The notes below the pieces were generated by a model. It did no database searches, had not been told where the DNA came from, and was given only the letters and a program-made list of their open reading frames with translations. A stretch of DNA of 64,000 bases, from the NCBI GenBank assembly GCA_905339155.1, contig CAJPFJ010000023.1:1-64000 (forward strand), in the 5' to 3' direction. This document shows, one piece after another, positions 28,801 through 35,754 of this stretch (its first letter is position 1; every line of letters begins with the position of its first letter). The position numbers and the translations under genes were made by a program. This stretch comes from Methanosarcinales archaeon. GTDB taxonomy: Archaea > Halobacteriota > Methanosarcinia > Methanosarcinales > Methanoperedenaceae.

Positions 28801-28863
28801 TGTGCGCTGTAATCTTAAAATGTTCTGTTTGTTATTTCCTTCCATCATATCATATATGCCCAT
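25807..28863 (-). CDS. Hybrid-sensing histidine kinase with PAS and GAF domains
   Basis: 1018 residues, with domains in this order: PAS at about 20-140, coiled coil, GAF at 165-305, PAS at 315-430, PAS at 435-565, GAF at 575-740, coiled coil, HisKA with phospho-histidine H802 in TSHELRTPLNS, and HATPase_c with N-box NLFSNAVKFTEKG and DTGIGI. There is no membrane segment, so it senses cytoplasmic signals. The second GAF has cysteines (GECLCGAAAC) that could hold a redox or haem cofactor. It is followed after eight bases by its likely partner response regulator. Confidence 0.92.
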   Translation of the reverse strand: MGIYDMMEGNNKQNILRLQRTVRFFEALLRASPDGIVITDATRNIIFVNDTFCKYFSCKRQDVIETNILVWLEKQSNNANDIWKELESQIQKNGIARDVEFQMKIDSGMRYFTLNSSLLEQVDIEEPGLIISIWRDVTRRKLAENELKNAHNELEMRVEDRTTELSRRNSQLLILSRAAQKINSVLEIPVILQNLIVSAMEVTDSTAGTTGLMINEKMVFSETKSPYISNDAQNDPYVIQEIRKTLGFNNLANVPIVGRKGELLGSFQVHNTKEHRLFDQVDIEMLEGLASSAAIALENARLVEDIRKREEEKKTLSSILDKNLNEIYMFDPETLRFIYVNSGACKNLGFSQEELRSMTLLDIETEYDKASFLKLIEPLIRHEKKKLLFYTDHRRANGGHYPVEGHLQLIEQEGARLFLAIIINITERKRAEKELTLSEEKYRTLYETMAQGVIYHDESGKIISANFAAQKILGLSNEHLMGRTSIDPMWKAIHEDGSDFPGQKHPAIMALRSRKEVREVVMGVFNPKVKEYRWIQVNAIPQTRYAETKPYQVYTTFNDITELKFAKDEMHSANVDLRIINKIISTATGSLDINQILETVLDECIKVIGLEGGIICLVNPDETLQLAAHRGISEETIIDLTTNKIRIGECLCGAAACDFAPLILPDREAVIKFATREATRKEDIRYHAAFPLITGGKCMGILCVFTRTDKKPDVKKLKIIELISSQVALSILNAQLHEETKEYAKTLEKKVEERTFALKESQSGLLSLMDDMKRTAAELDKANKRLIELDLMKSMFIASTSHELRTPLNSIIGFTSILLEGWSGELTPEQREHIQIVNTSGKHLLSLINDVIDISKIEAGKLEIHVSRFNLKEVIVEVVSTLEQELNGKGLLVDIDVIDIELNTDRRRLLQCLMNLFSNAVKFTEKGEIKIIAKSIDNEIEISIKDTGIGIKKEDIPKLFTAFMRLDSSLTAKTSGTGLGLYLIRKLTREVLGGTINVESEYQKGSIFSLRIPREVKI

Positions 28864-29000
28864 CGTTGACCGGATGTCCTTTCATGCCCCTCTTTCCAAT
28901 ATCTTTCCTTTTTCGACGCTTGCAATACTTATGATTATAATATGGTATATCTATTATATTAAAATGATGTTTTCACAACAAAAACAGTCCAACGGATAAC

Positions 29001-29010
29001 CTTAAATATC
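29001..29010 (+). promoter_or_regulatory. TATA-like box for candidate RNA
   Basis: CTTAAATATC lies about 50 bases before the structured element. It would place a transcription start near 29030 on the + strand. Confidence 0.35.
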
Positions 29011-29053
29011 TTTAAACCATATCATCTTCATAATTATGATGAATAGATAAATT

Positions 29054-29140
29054 GAGTCCGAGCCCGACCTCCTAACGGGTGCTCCTCTGTTCGCTATATT
29101 GGGGGTGTGAATCCCCCCTCGGACAAACCTCCTTTTATTG
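29054..29140 (+). ncRNA. Candidate small structured RNA with exposed anti-Shine-Dalgarno motifs
   Basis: GTCCGAG (29056-29062) pairs with CTCGGAC (29118-29124). Inside it, CCCG (29063-29066) pairs with CGGG (29076-29079) around the loop ACCTCCTAA. Five G (29101-29105) pair with five C (29113-29117) around TGTGAAT. The last hairpin stacks directly on the outer stem, as a tRNA T-arm does on the acceptor stem. There is no anticodon arm, and the T-loop lacks its canonical bases. CCTCCT occurs again just after the stem (29128-29133), and CTCCT in the junction (29082-29086). A T-rich stretch follows. This is GC-rich in an AT-rich spacer, which argues for selection. Confidence 0.45.
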
Positions 29141-29153
29141 AAATATTATGAAA

Positions 29154-29993
29154 TCACTTAATTTGGGGATTCTTCCCGCAATATACTTCTGCCTTATCCC
29201 ATATCGTGAAAAATTTATTCCTCAGCTCTTTGGCAAGTTTTTCATCCCTTATATTGACCACGGCGAAAAGTTCATCGGGATTCAGGGGATTCAGCATCTG
29301 GAGCAATACATTTTCCCCATCTATTATATCAAAAGGCGTAGCTGGAATCGTAGCAAGGCGGCAATTGAATTCTTTTCCAATATGCATCATAAGTTTCTTT
29401 ATGATCAGTAAATCTTCAATCTTATTGAAATCCACACTATTGTTAAGAATTATTTTAACCTCAACGCCTTTTTTTATGGAATCGTAAAGAGCCCCCATAA
29501 TTTCAACATAATTCTCTTTCAAAAGCACATTTTTTATTCTCTCTGAAGTCATTCTTGAAGCCATAAAGAACAGCAATTCTTTCTGGGAGCCGGAGATGAT
29601 CTCCCGGATAAGCTCCTGGGATTCATTTCCTATGGCTACGGTCCAGAATCCTTTCTCTGTCTTCCTGGCAACAACTCCTGAAAGTTCATTTTTAAGATCA
29701 TCGGAAAGAGCTTCAATTTCCTCTGAAGCCTGCTTTAATTCTTCCTGTTTTGTAGAGCAAAGACGCGTTAGCGCAGCTGCAGGGTCAACACATGCATACC
29801 GCCGCGGTCTTGTATCCTGTGCCCGGACAAGATGAACTTCTTCGAGGCTTGAAAGTACACTATAGATGCGTCCCATTGGTATTTTTGCATTAAGCGCAAT
29901 CTCATCAGCCTCAGCGTCCCCGAGTTTTAGAAGAGCAATATAAGCCTGTGATTCATAGCTTGTAAGCCCCAGTTTTTTTAATCTCTCTATCAC
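29154..29993 (-). CDS. TrmB-family transcriptional regulator
   Basis: An N-terminal winged helix has the TrmB signature RLKKLGLTSYESQAYIALLK, followed by MGRIYSVLSSLEEVHLV and a coiled-coil linker (residues about 75-110). The effector-binding C-domain of about 165 residues has a phospholipase-D-like core. The GTG at 29993 is chosen: a TATA box ATATTTAAA (30015-30023) lies 26 bases upstream, the right distance for a leaderless transcript. The only longer start is a TTG inside a palindrome. It is divergent from the RND exporter genes and probably controls them. Its inducer is unknown. Confidence 0.88.
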   Translation of the reverse strand: MIERLKKLGLTSYESQAYIALLKLGDAEADEIALNAKIPMGRIYSVLSSLEEVHLVRAQDTRPRRYACVDPAAALTRLCSTKQEELKQASEEIEALSDDLKNELSGVVARKTEKGFWTVAIGNESQELIREIISGSQKELLFFMASRMTSERIKNVLLKENYVEIMGALYDSIKKGVEVKIILNNSVDFNKIEDLLIIKKLMMHIGKEFNCRLATIPATPFDIIDGENVLLQMLNPLNPDELFAVVNIRDEKLAKELRNKFFTIWDKAEVYCGKNPQIK

Positions 29994-30032
29994 AGGGGAT
30001 AATTTTACATATTCATATTTAAAGGTTTTGAG

Positions 30033-30058
30033 TTTAAACAACTCTAAGGTTGTTTAAA
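30033..30058. promoter_or_regulatory. 26-bp perfect palindrome, probable TrmB operator
   Basis: Ten-base arms TTTAAACAAC and GTTGTTTAAA surround TCTAAG. The site lies just upstream of the TATA box of the TrmB gene (30015-30023) and just before the TATA-like TTTTAAATA (30067-30075) of the divergent RND operon. One bound dimer could therefore control both. TrmB regulators commonly bind symmetrical sites of this kind. Confidence 0.7.
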
Positions 30059-30113
30059 ACACAACATTTTAAATACTTGCATTTACAAAGAAGCTTGAGA
30101 TCCAGGAGACTCA

Positions 30114-31295
30114 ATGGCTGATTTCCTTCAAACCAATTTAACAAGACTTGCACAAATACAAAAAAAGCACACCAGGGTATTGGCAATAGCAGTGATCCTC
30201 ATAACAATATTCCTTGGTATCGGCCTTAAGGACCTTTCCATAAATTCGGACTTCAGGGAGGAAATGCCAAAAGAACTCCCGATCTTTAAAATCAATGATC
30301 GCATTACGGATAAATTCGGTGGGCAGGATTCTGTGGTCATCGCGGTAGAACTCGATAATACCGTGGATTCAAAAAATGCGGTAAGGGATATACGTGATCC
30401 AAGGGTGATACAGGCCATGATCCTGCTGGATGAAGATTTAAGGGGCGAGACAAGCGTAACAAGTGTCAGTTCGCCTGCGAGTTTTTTCAGGGGGCAAAAA
30501 GAAGTAACACCTGAAAATATTACAAAAACCCTTCGCAGCAATCCAGTGGCAGATGGATTATTCAGTAAGAATTATAATATGGCGCTCATGTTCGTGGGCG
30601 CCGATATAGGCACAGGGGAAGAGCAGATACAGGATTTTGATAATCTTATACAGGAGCATATCAAGAATACTCCAAAACCCACAGGTGTGAAATTTGGTAT
30701 AACCGGGGCGCCCATTATCCGTATGACCATTTTTGACCTGTTAAAAAGGGATGCTGTTTTAACACTCATGGTTTCCGCCACCATAATTCTGCTTTTACTT
30801 TTTATAATGCAGCGCTCATTTACTCATGGTTTATTGGTATTTGCACCGCTGTCCCTTGGTTTGATATGGACGATGGGAACACTTGGATGGCTGGGAATAC
30901 CGCTTTCTATAGCGACAGTCGGTCTTTCCTCCATGATCCTGGGGCTGGGGGTGGAATACGGCGTATTCGTATTGAGCAGATATAAAGAAGAAAGAGCCAA
31001 GAACATAAACCAGCTTGATTCCATGAAGACCACCGTATATGCAATCGGCACTGCCGTTATAGGCTCCGGGCTGACAACCATCGTAGGCTTTGGTGTTCTT
31101 TCATTTGCCAGCGTTCCGATGATCCAGCATCTTGGCCAGACACTTGCCCTGGGTATAGCATATTGTCTGCTTGCCGCTCTTTTTGTAAATCCTGTTTTCA
31201 TTCTCCTGGAAGAGGACTATGAATACTGGAATACACACAGGAAGCTTGAGAAACTTGCAATAAAGAAAGAAGTGCATGCGCACAGGGGTAGGTAA
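30114..31295 (+). CDS. RND exporter, N-terminal half protein (HAE3/MMPL-like)
   Basis: 393 residues: one membrane helix, an extracytoplasmic domain (about residues 45-215), then five helices. These include ATVGLSSMILGLGVEYGVFV, which has the conserved GxxxEYG-type motif of RND helix 4. This is exactly half of a usual 700-800-residue RND permease. The partner half starts two bases after its stop but in another frame. Single-chain proteins are the rule in the archaeal HAE3 group, so this is a two-chain form. AGGAG precedes the ATG. Candidate substrates are hydrophobic molecules or lipids. Confidence 0.85.
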   Translation: MADFLQTNLTRLAQIQKKHTRVLAIAVILITIFLGIGLKDLSINSDFREEMPKELPIFKINDRITDKFGGQDSVVIAVELDNTVDSKNAVRDIRDPRVIQAMILLDEDLRGETSVTSVSSPASFFRGQKEVTPENITKTLRSNPVADGLFSKNYNMALMFVGADIGTGEEQIQDFDNLIQEHIKNTPKPTGVKFGITGAPIIRMTIFDLLKRDAVLTLMVSATIILLLLFIMQRSFTHGLLVFAPLSLGLIWTMGTLGWLGIPLSIATVGLSSMILGLGVEYGVFVLSRYKEERAKNINQLDSMKTTVYAIGTAVIGSGLTTIVGFGVLSFASVPMIQHLGQTLALGIAYCLLAALFVNPVFILLEEDYEYWNTHRKLEKLAIKKEVHAHRGR

Positions 31296-31296
31296 A

Positions 31297-32481
31297 ATGA
31301 TCAAACCCATTGAAAAATATTCCGGGGTTATTACCAGACATCCTTTCGCTGTGGTTGTGATCATGCTTCTTGTATCGGTATATGCTATACAGATGATCGG
31401 CACTATAGAAACAAAAAAATCCGACATAAAATCAATGCTCCCCAGGGATGTGGATTCAATAGCTACACTGAACAGCATTGAAAATGAATTCGGAAGCACC
31501 AACTCTGTCTTATTTGCCGTGGAGATAGATCCTTCTTATATGGGCTCTGATGAAGTGCGTGATGTCCGCGACCAGCGGGTTTTGCTCTACATGAACCAGC
31601 TATCCGAGCTTGCTATCTATACTGAAAAGGTTATTGAGGTAACAAGTGCGACGACTGTCCTTAAGAATATCAACCAGGGGAGACTCCCGCAGTCAGCAAG
31701 GGAAGTACAGGAACTTGCAGGTAAGAACGGTCTGCTTGACAATTATATCAGCAGGGATTATACTATTGCTTTAGTGAAGATACAGACAACCGATGATGTT
31801 GATCTTAAGTTACTTGAAATCGAGCTTGGTAAGATAATCAATGAACTCCCCCGCCCCCCGGGCATCAAAACGACCGTGGGGGGCCTGGCGATGGAAGGGG
31901 TTGTAATGGAGAAGAATATCGGGCCTGATATGGCAAAGACTTCCCTTTATTCTCTTATCGGAATACTGATAATCATTCTTGTGATCTTTCGTTCCATTAA
32001 ATACGGGTTCACTCCTATGTCAACTATAATCTTCGGAACGGTCTGGGCAATGGGTTTTGTGGGATTTATCGGGATGGGCATGAGTTCCGAGACATCGGGA
32101 GTTTTATCCATGATAATGGGTATTGGAATTGACTTCGGGATACAGGTTGTAACCCGATACAGATTTGAGATGGCTTATATCCCGGGTTTGAAAAAAGATC
32201 ATCCGAATATTGATCTTGGTCCGAAGGATGCCATGGCGGTGACCCTGAATAACGTAATAGTTCCCATGTTTACCACAACACTTGCCGCTCTTATCGGATT
32301 CCAGGCAATGTCTCTGGGGAAATTAACGTTCCTCGGGGATATGGGAACGATCATGAGCTATGGGGTTGCAGCCAGCATGGTTGCAGCCATAACAATAGTT
32401 CCGGCACTTATTATAATAATAGATACAGTTGATTTAAAAAAATATATAAAATTATTTAACAGATTTGAGGTACGAAAATGA
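31297..32481 (+). CDS. RND exporter, C-terminal half protein (HAE3/MMPL-like)
   Basis: 394 residues with the same plan as the upstream half: one helix, a loop domain with DVDSIATLNSIENEFGSTNS, then five helices with SGVLSMIMGIGIDFGIQVVT as the intramembrane acidic motif. The start is ATG 31297 (MIKPIEKYSG). An earlier ATG at 31276 lies inside the upstream gene. The two halves are clearly related to each other, as expected from the ancient internal duplication of RND proteins. It overlaps the next gene by four bases (ATGA). Confidence 0.85.
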   Translation: MIKPIEKYSGVITRHPFAVVVIMLLVSVYAIQMIGTIETKKSDIKSMLPRDVDSIATLNSIENEFGSTNSVLFAVEIDPSYMGSDEVRDVRDQRVLLYMNQLSELAIYTEKVIEVTSATTVLKNINQGRLPQSAREVQELAGKNGLLDNYISRDYTIALVKIQTTDDVDLKLLEIELGKIINELPRPPGIKTTVGGLAMEGVVMEKNIGPDMAKTSLYSLIGILIIILVIFRSIKYGFTPMSTIIFGTVWAMGFVGFIGMGMSSETSGVLSMIMGIGIDFGIQVVTRYRFEMAYIPGLKKDHPNIDLGPKDAMAVTLNNVIVPMFTTTLAALIGFQAMSLGKLTFLGDMGTIMSYGVAASMVAAITIVPALIIIIDTVDLKKYIKLFNRFEVRK

Positions 32482-33725
32482 ATAGAATGTTAAAGCAGAT
32501 CACTTTGATCGGAATAGTTTTCGGGTTGTTGCTGATGATAGCAAATCCTGTTTCATCCGCTCCGCTTACAGGTGCGCAGGGAAGCAGGATACAGGCAAAT
32601 TTCATGAACCAGGATCCTGACCCCGCAGATGCGGGAAAGGATGTTGATCTGAGGTGGCAGATCACAAACACCATCCCTGGGACAGTAGAGGTTTTGAAAT
32701 TCCGTCTTGATGCCGATTACCCTTTCTTATTTGAAGCCGGGGATTCTCCTGATAAAGATCTTGGAACATCTGTCGGAACAAATGATAACAAATTATATTA
32801 TGTCCTGCATTATAAGCTCAGGATAGCGGATAACGCTCTTAAGGGAACGTATAACCTCACCCTGAACTGGAATACGGGAGAAGGCTGGACAAAGAAAGAG
32901 TTCCCTATCTATATCGACCCAAAGAGGGCAGATTTCGTAGTGGGGGCGCTTATGACATCGCCTGAAAAGATCATTGCCGATACTAAGGAAGCAAAATTAT
33001 CCGTAAATATTGATAATATCGGAAAAGGCGATGCCCAGAACGTTAAAGTGAAATTATTGTTGCCATCGGGTTTTAAGCCCACATATAGTTATTCGGATGA
33101 GGATAGCCCAGGTATTATTTTAAAGGGGGCAAGCAAGACAACGAATTTCTATGTGGATGTCGATGAAAATGTCAAGGAAGGGGAATACAAAGCACAGCTT
33201 GAGATCACATACAAAGATGAGAATGATGAGAACAACACATACAGCACAAAGACACTTGACCTTCTCATACCCATCAAACCCGCTCCTTACCTGATCGTTG
33301 AATCAATAACTACAAATCCAGAGAACCTTGTACCCGGATCTAAAGCTGAATTAAGGATCAAGGTCAAAAATACAGGAAATGAGAAAGCTGAATCCGTATC
33401 CCTTCGGGTTTTCAAGGATGCTTCGCAACCTTTTGAATTTGATGAGAAATCAGATTTTATAGGGAAACTTGAAAAGAACGACAGTGGCGATGCCGTGCTG
33501 AGGATGACCATCGATAAGAGTGCTGCGGCCAAGAAATATCTCCTTGACGTTGAATTAAGAGGCATCGATGAAAAGAACAACGTGGTAATATTCAGGCGCA
33601 CAGTCCCGATAACTGTTAATCCGGCGGCTCCAACCTTACCTGCAACCGGGATTTTCGGCGCTTTGATCGCTGTTATTGGGGCGGCGGAGTATTATTTCAG
33701 AAAAAGGAAAAATCAAAATCAGTGA
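32478..33725 (+). CDS. Exported COG1361/CARDB-like protein with C-terminal anchor, RND-associated
   Basis: A signal peptide (residues 1-27, cut near SSA) is followed by two or three beta-sandwich repeats of the CARDB type: KLSVNIDNIGKGDAQNVKVK and AELRIKVKNTGNEKAESVSL. A C-terminal membrane helix (LPATGIFGALIAVIGAAEYYF) and basic tail end the 415-residue protein. COG1361 proteins are described as S-layer-like and often accompany archaeal exporters. Coupled translation with the RND halves suggests it is their external partner. The stop codon lies in the terminator stem. Confidence 0.85.
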   Translation: MNRMLKQITLIGIVFGLLLMIANPVSSAPLTGAQGSRIQANFMNQDPDPADAGKDVDLRWQITNTIPGTVEVLKFRLDADYPFLFEAGDSPDKDLGTSVGTNDNKLYYVLHYKLRIADNALKGTYNLTLNWNTGEGWTKKEFPIYIDPKRADFVVGALMTSPEKIIADTKEAKLSVNIDNIGKGDAQNVKVKLLLPSGFKPTYSYSDEDSPGIILKGASKTTNFYVDVDENVKEGEYKAQLEITYKDENDENNTYSTKTLDLLIPIKPAPYLIVESITTNPENLVPGSKAELRIKVKNTGNEKAESVSLRVFKDASQPFEFDEKSDFIGKLEKNDSGDAVLRMTIDKSAAAKKYLLDVELRGIDEKNNVVIFRRTVPITVNPAAPTLPATGIFGALIAVIGAAEYYFRKRKNQNQ

Positions 33726-33749
33726 AGGCAGCTTTTTGCCTTCATTTTT
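33723..33749 (+). terminator. Hairpin terminator
   Basis: TGAAGGCA (33723-33730) pairs with TGCCTTCA (33737-33744) around GCTTTT and is followed by TTTTT. It ends the RND operon and lies against the stop codon of the convergent CDF gene, so it may serve both strands. Confidence 0.7.
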
Positions 33750-34636
33750 CATAGTATTGCTGCTGCATCCATGTGAATGAAACAATAACCCCCCTTTATA
33801 GATTCATGTACCCGCATTCGTACTTCTTCTGCTATACGGGCTGCCTCTTCAATAGGGGTCCCTTTTAGCACGTCGATATGCATTCCCAGATGAATAGTAT
33901 CAGGTCCGATATACTCCGCGCGTATTTCATGCACTCCTATTACACCTTCTACCGAAAGGGCTTGATTCTCAACATTTTTTAATAATTCGGGTCCTGGTGA
34001 ACGTCCCAGCAAGAAGCTTAAGTTCTCCTTGAACAGCCCTATGGCATTGTAAGCTATTATGGTAGCAACTACTATAGAGGCAATAGGGTCAGCAATGTAT
34101 TCTCCTTGAATAATGAATATTGTGCCTATAAGCGCAGCAATCAGGCCCAGTTCGTCATTGAATAACTCAGTAAGCTGTGCTCTGGCAGCAGCTCCATGCT
34201 TTTTTTGCCTGAACATGTTTATCAGGGGAATTCCTGCGATAAACATCGATATGATAAGCACTCCCAGAGCCAGGTTCAGATTCTGATAGCTCACTGCTTC
34301 AGGCGCAAAGAGTTTTGGGATTGCTTCCCTGTATAGTTCGAAACTGGTGAAGGAAATAAATAGAGTTGCAGCCACAAGGGCAGCCACATTCTGCGCCCGG
34401 CCGTAACCGAACATGTGTACCACATCGGCTTGCCTGCGCGAATATATTAATGCCAAAAGCAGGAAGCTTGACACGAAGATGTCGCTAAGGGTGTGCAGCG
34501 CTTCAGCAAAAATGGCCATAACCCCTGTCATAAAATATACTGCCAGTTTCATGACAAAAATCAGGACATAGACTCCAACTACTATTTTCAATGCACGAAT
34601 ATCGCTTTCCTGCGAGGAGTCAGTTGCGTAACTCAT
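33749..34636 (-). CDS. Cation diffusion facilitator family transporter
   Basis: Six membrane helices and a C-terminal cytoplasmic domain in 295 residues. Helix 2 keeps the metal motif H48-x3-D52 (EALHTLSD). In helix 5 the usual D-x2-H-x3-D is replaced by E157-x2-N160-x3-G164 (TELFNDELG), so the central metal site is changed. Helix 6 has ADPIASIVVA. The C-domain GVIGVHEIRAEYIGPDTIHL is typical of CDF. Zinc, iron or manganese cannot be told apart, and the altered site could mean another substrate. It follows the ABM gene by seven bases. Confidence 0.85.
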   Translation of the reverse strand: MSYATDSSQESDIRALKIVVGVYVLIFVMKLAVYFMTGVMAIFAEALHTLSDIFVSSFLLLALIYSRRQADVVHMFGYGRAQNVAALVAATLFISFTSFELYREAIPKLFAPEAVSYQNLNLALGVLIISMFIAGIPLINMFRQKKHGAAARAQLTELFNDELGLIAALIGTIFIIQGEYIADPIASIVVATIIAYNAIGLFKENLSFLLGRSPGPELLKNVENQALSVEGVIGVHEIRAEYIGPDTIHLGMHIDVLKGTPIEEAARIAEEVRMRVHESIKGGYCFIHMDAAAIL

Positions 34637-34643
34637 TTGGGCA

Positions 34644-34949
34644 TCATTTGTCTTCTGAAGTTATTATTACTTCATAGAAACCGGGTGTTGGCGATCCTTC
34701 CAGCAATGGCTCAACCTTTTCCCATGCAGTTTGACGCTCATCGCTTAAGTGCATGGTCATAAAGGTTTCTTCGCTTTCATGTTCAACGATCGCAGCATAG
34801 TTTTTCTTACCCCTGGTTGGTTTTAATAAGCGCCTTGATATAAATCCATCAAATTTCTCATATATTGTATTTGACCAAGTAAACCATTTCTTAAATTCTT
34901 CATCCTGTCCATTTCTAATAGGTGGGAATTGAACAATATTAACGAACAT
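34644..34949 (-). CDS. ABM (antibiotic biosynthesis monooxygenase)-like ferredoxin-fold protein
   Basis: 101 residues with the pattern of a dimeric alpha-beta barrel: FVNIVQFPPIRNGQDEEFKK, FDGFISRRLLKP and NYAAIVEHESEETFMTMH. Proteins of this fold include small monooxygenases, haem-degrading enzymes and proteins of unknown role. No specific catalytic histidine set is seen. It is likely co-transcribed with the CDF transporter. Its enzymatic role is not assigned. Confidence 0.75.
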   Translation of the reverse strand: MFVNIVQFPPIRNGQDEEFKKWFTWSNTIYEKFDGFISRRLLKPTRGKKNYAAIVEHESEETFMTMHLSDERQTAWEKVEPLLEGSPTPGFYEVIITSEDK

Positions 34950-35023
34950 AACTTCACATCCTGGATTTTAATGAATTAATCATACCCCGTTTTTCCCAAA
35001 TATAGATAGTATTTTTAAGGATA

Positions 35024-35752
35024 TTAATCTTTTGTAATTTGTAAATTTCCTGACCCCGATATCCCTTCCTTTTCCGCAAGCTCTCCATCCTTGAGCCAGA
35101 TCACCCTGCTCACATACTTTCTGTCCTCAGGCTCATGTGTCACCATCAGGATGGTAAGATTGATCTCCCGGTTCAACTTCTGGAATAATTCAAGTATCTG
35201 TCTGGATGAGGAACTGTCCAGATTTGCGGTAGGTTCGTCTGCAAACAGGATATCAGGATCATTGATAAGCGCTCTTGCGATCGCAACACGCTGCTGCTCG
35301 CCCCCTGACATCTCTCGCGGGCGATGATGTAAACGCGAGCCAAGCCCCACCTGTTCGAGCGCTTTTGTACCTGTTTTCAAATAATCGTCCTTTTTCTTTC
35401 CTCGCGCCATTGCCGGAAGGAAAACATTTTCAAGAGCTGTAAGCTCAGGCAGGAGCGCATATTCCTGGAATACATAACCGAATCTTTCAAGACGGAATTT
35501 TGCTTTCCGGGATTCAGATAATTTTAAAATATCAATTCCACCGATATTGATCTCACCCGATGTGGGAATATCGAGCAATCCGAGCTGATGTAGTAATGTG
35601 GACTTACCGCTCCCGCTTTTTCCCATTATTGCAGCAAACTCTCCATGTCTTATGTTGAACGTGACATTTTTAAGAGCCGGGACGTGCACTTCACCCATTG
35701 TATAAATCCGGGTAAGATTTCTTATTTCAAGAAGAATTTCATTTTCAAGCAA
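35024..35752 (-). CDS. ABC transporter ATP-binding protein (MacB/LolD type)
   Basis: Walker A GKSGSGKST, Q-loop FQEYALLPELTALENV, signature MSGGEQQRVAIARAL, Walker B ILFADEPTANLD and the switch histidine in MVTHEPE are all present in 242 residues. The insertion pattern is that of the MacB/LolD exporter class, which pairs with an FtsX-like permease. The permease gene is two bases upstream. It energises export or mechanical work on extracytoplasmic proteins. Confidence 0.93.
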   Translation of the reverse strand: MLENEILLEIRNLTRIYTMGEVHVPALKNVTFNIRHGEFAAIMGKSGSGKSTLLHQLGLLDIPTSGEINIGGIDILKLSESRKAKFRLERFGYVFQEYALLPELTALENVFLPAMARGKKKDDYLKTGTKALEQVGLGSRLHHRPREMSGGEQQRVAIARALINDPDILFADEPTANLDSSSSRQILELFQKLNREINLTILMVTHEPEDRKYVSRVIWLKDGELAEKEGISGSGNLQITKD

Positions 35753-35754
35753 GG

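Larger units (their letters stand above)
28864..29153. other. Intergenic region with candidate structured RNA
   Basis: 290 bases lie between the histidine kinase start and the TrmB gene end. The left part (28900-29000) is AT-rich and probably holds the kinase promoter on the minus strand. 29001-29140 holds a TATA-like sequence and a foldable GC-rich element, described separately. Confidence 0.6.

Noticed and set aside
28220-28999. Rightward 259-codon frame opposite the histidine kinase
   Set aside because: It is antisense to clear GAF and PAS coding sequence. The composition is that of a shadow frame.
29056-29124. tRNA gene
   Set aside because: Acceptor and T-arm-like stems have the right lengths, but the span is 69 bases, position 8 is not T, no anticodon stem forms, and the T-loop TGTGAAT lacks the canonical TTC. 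It is kept only as a candidate non-tRNA structure.
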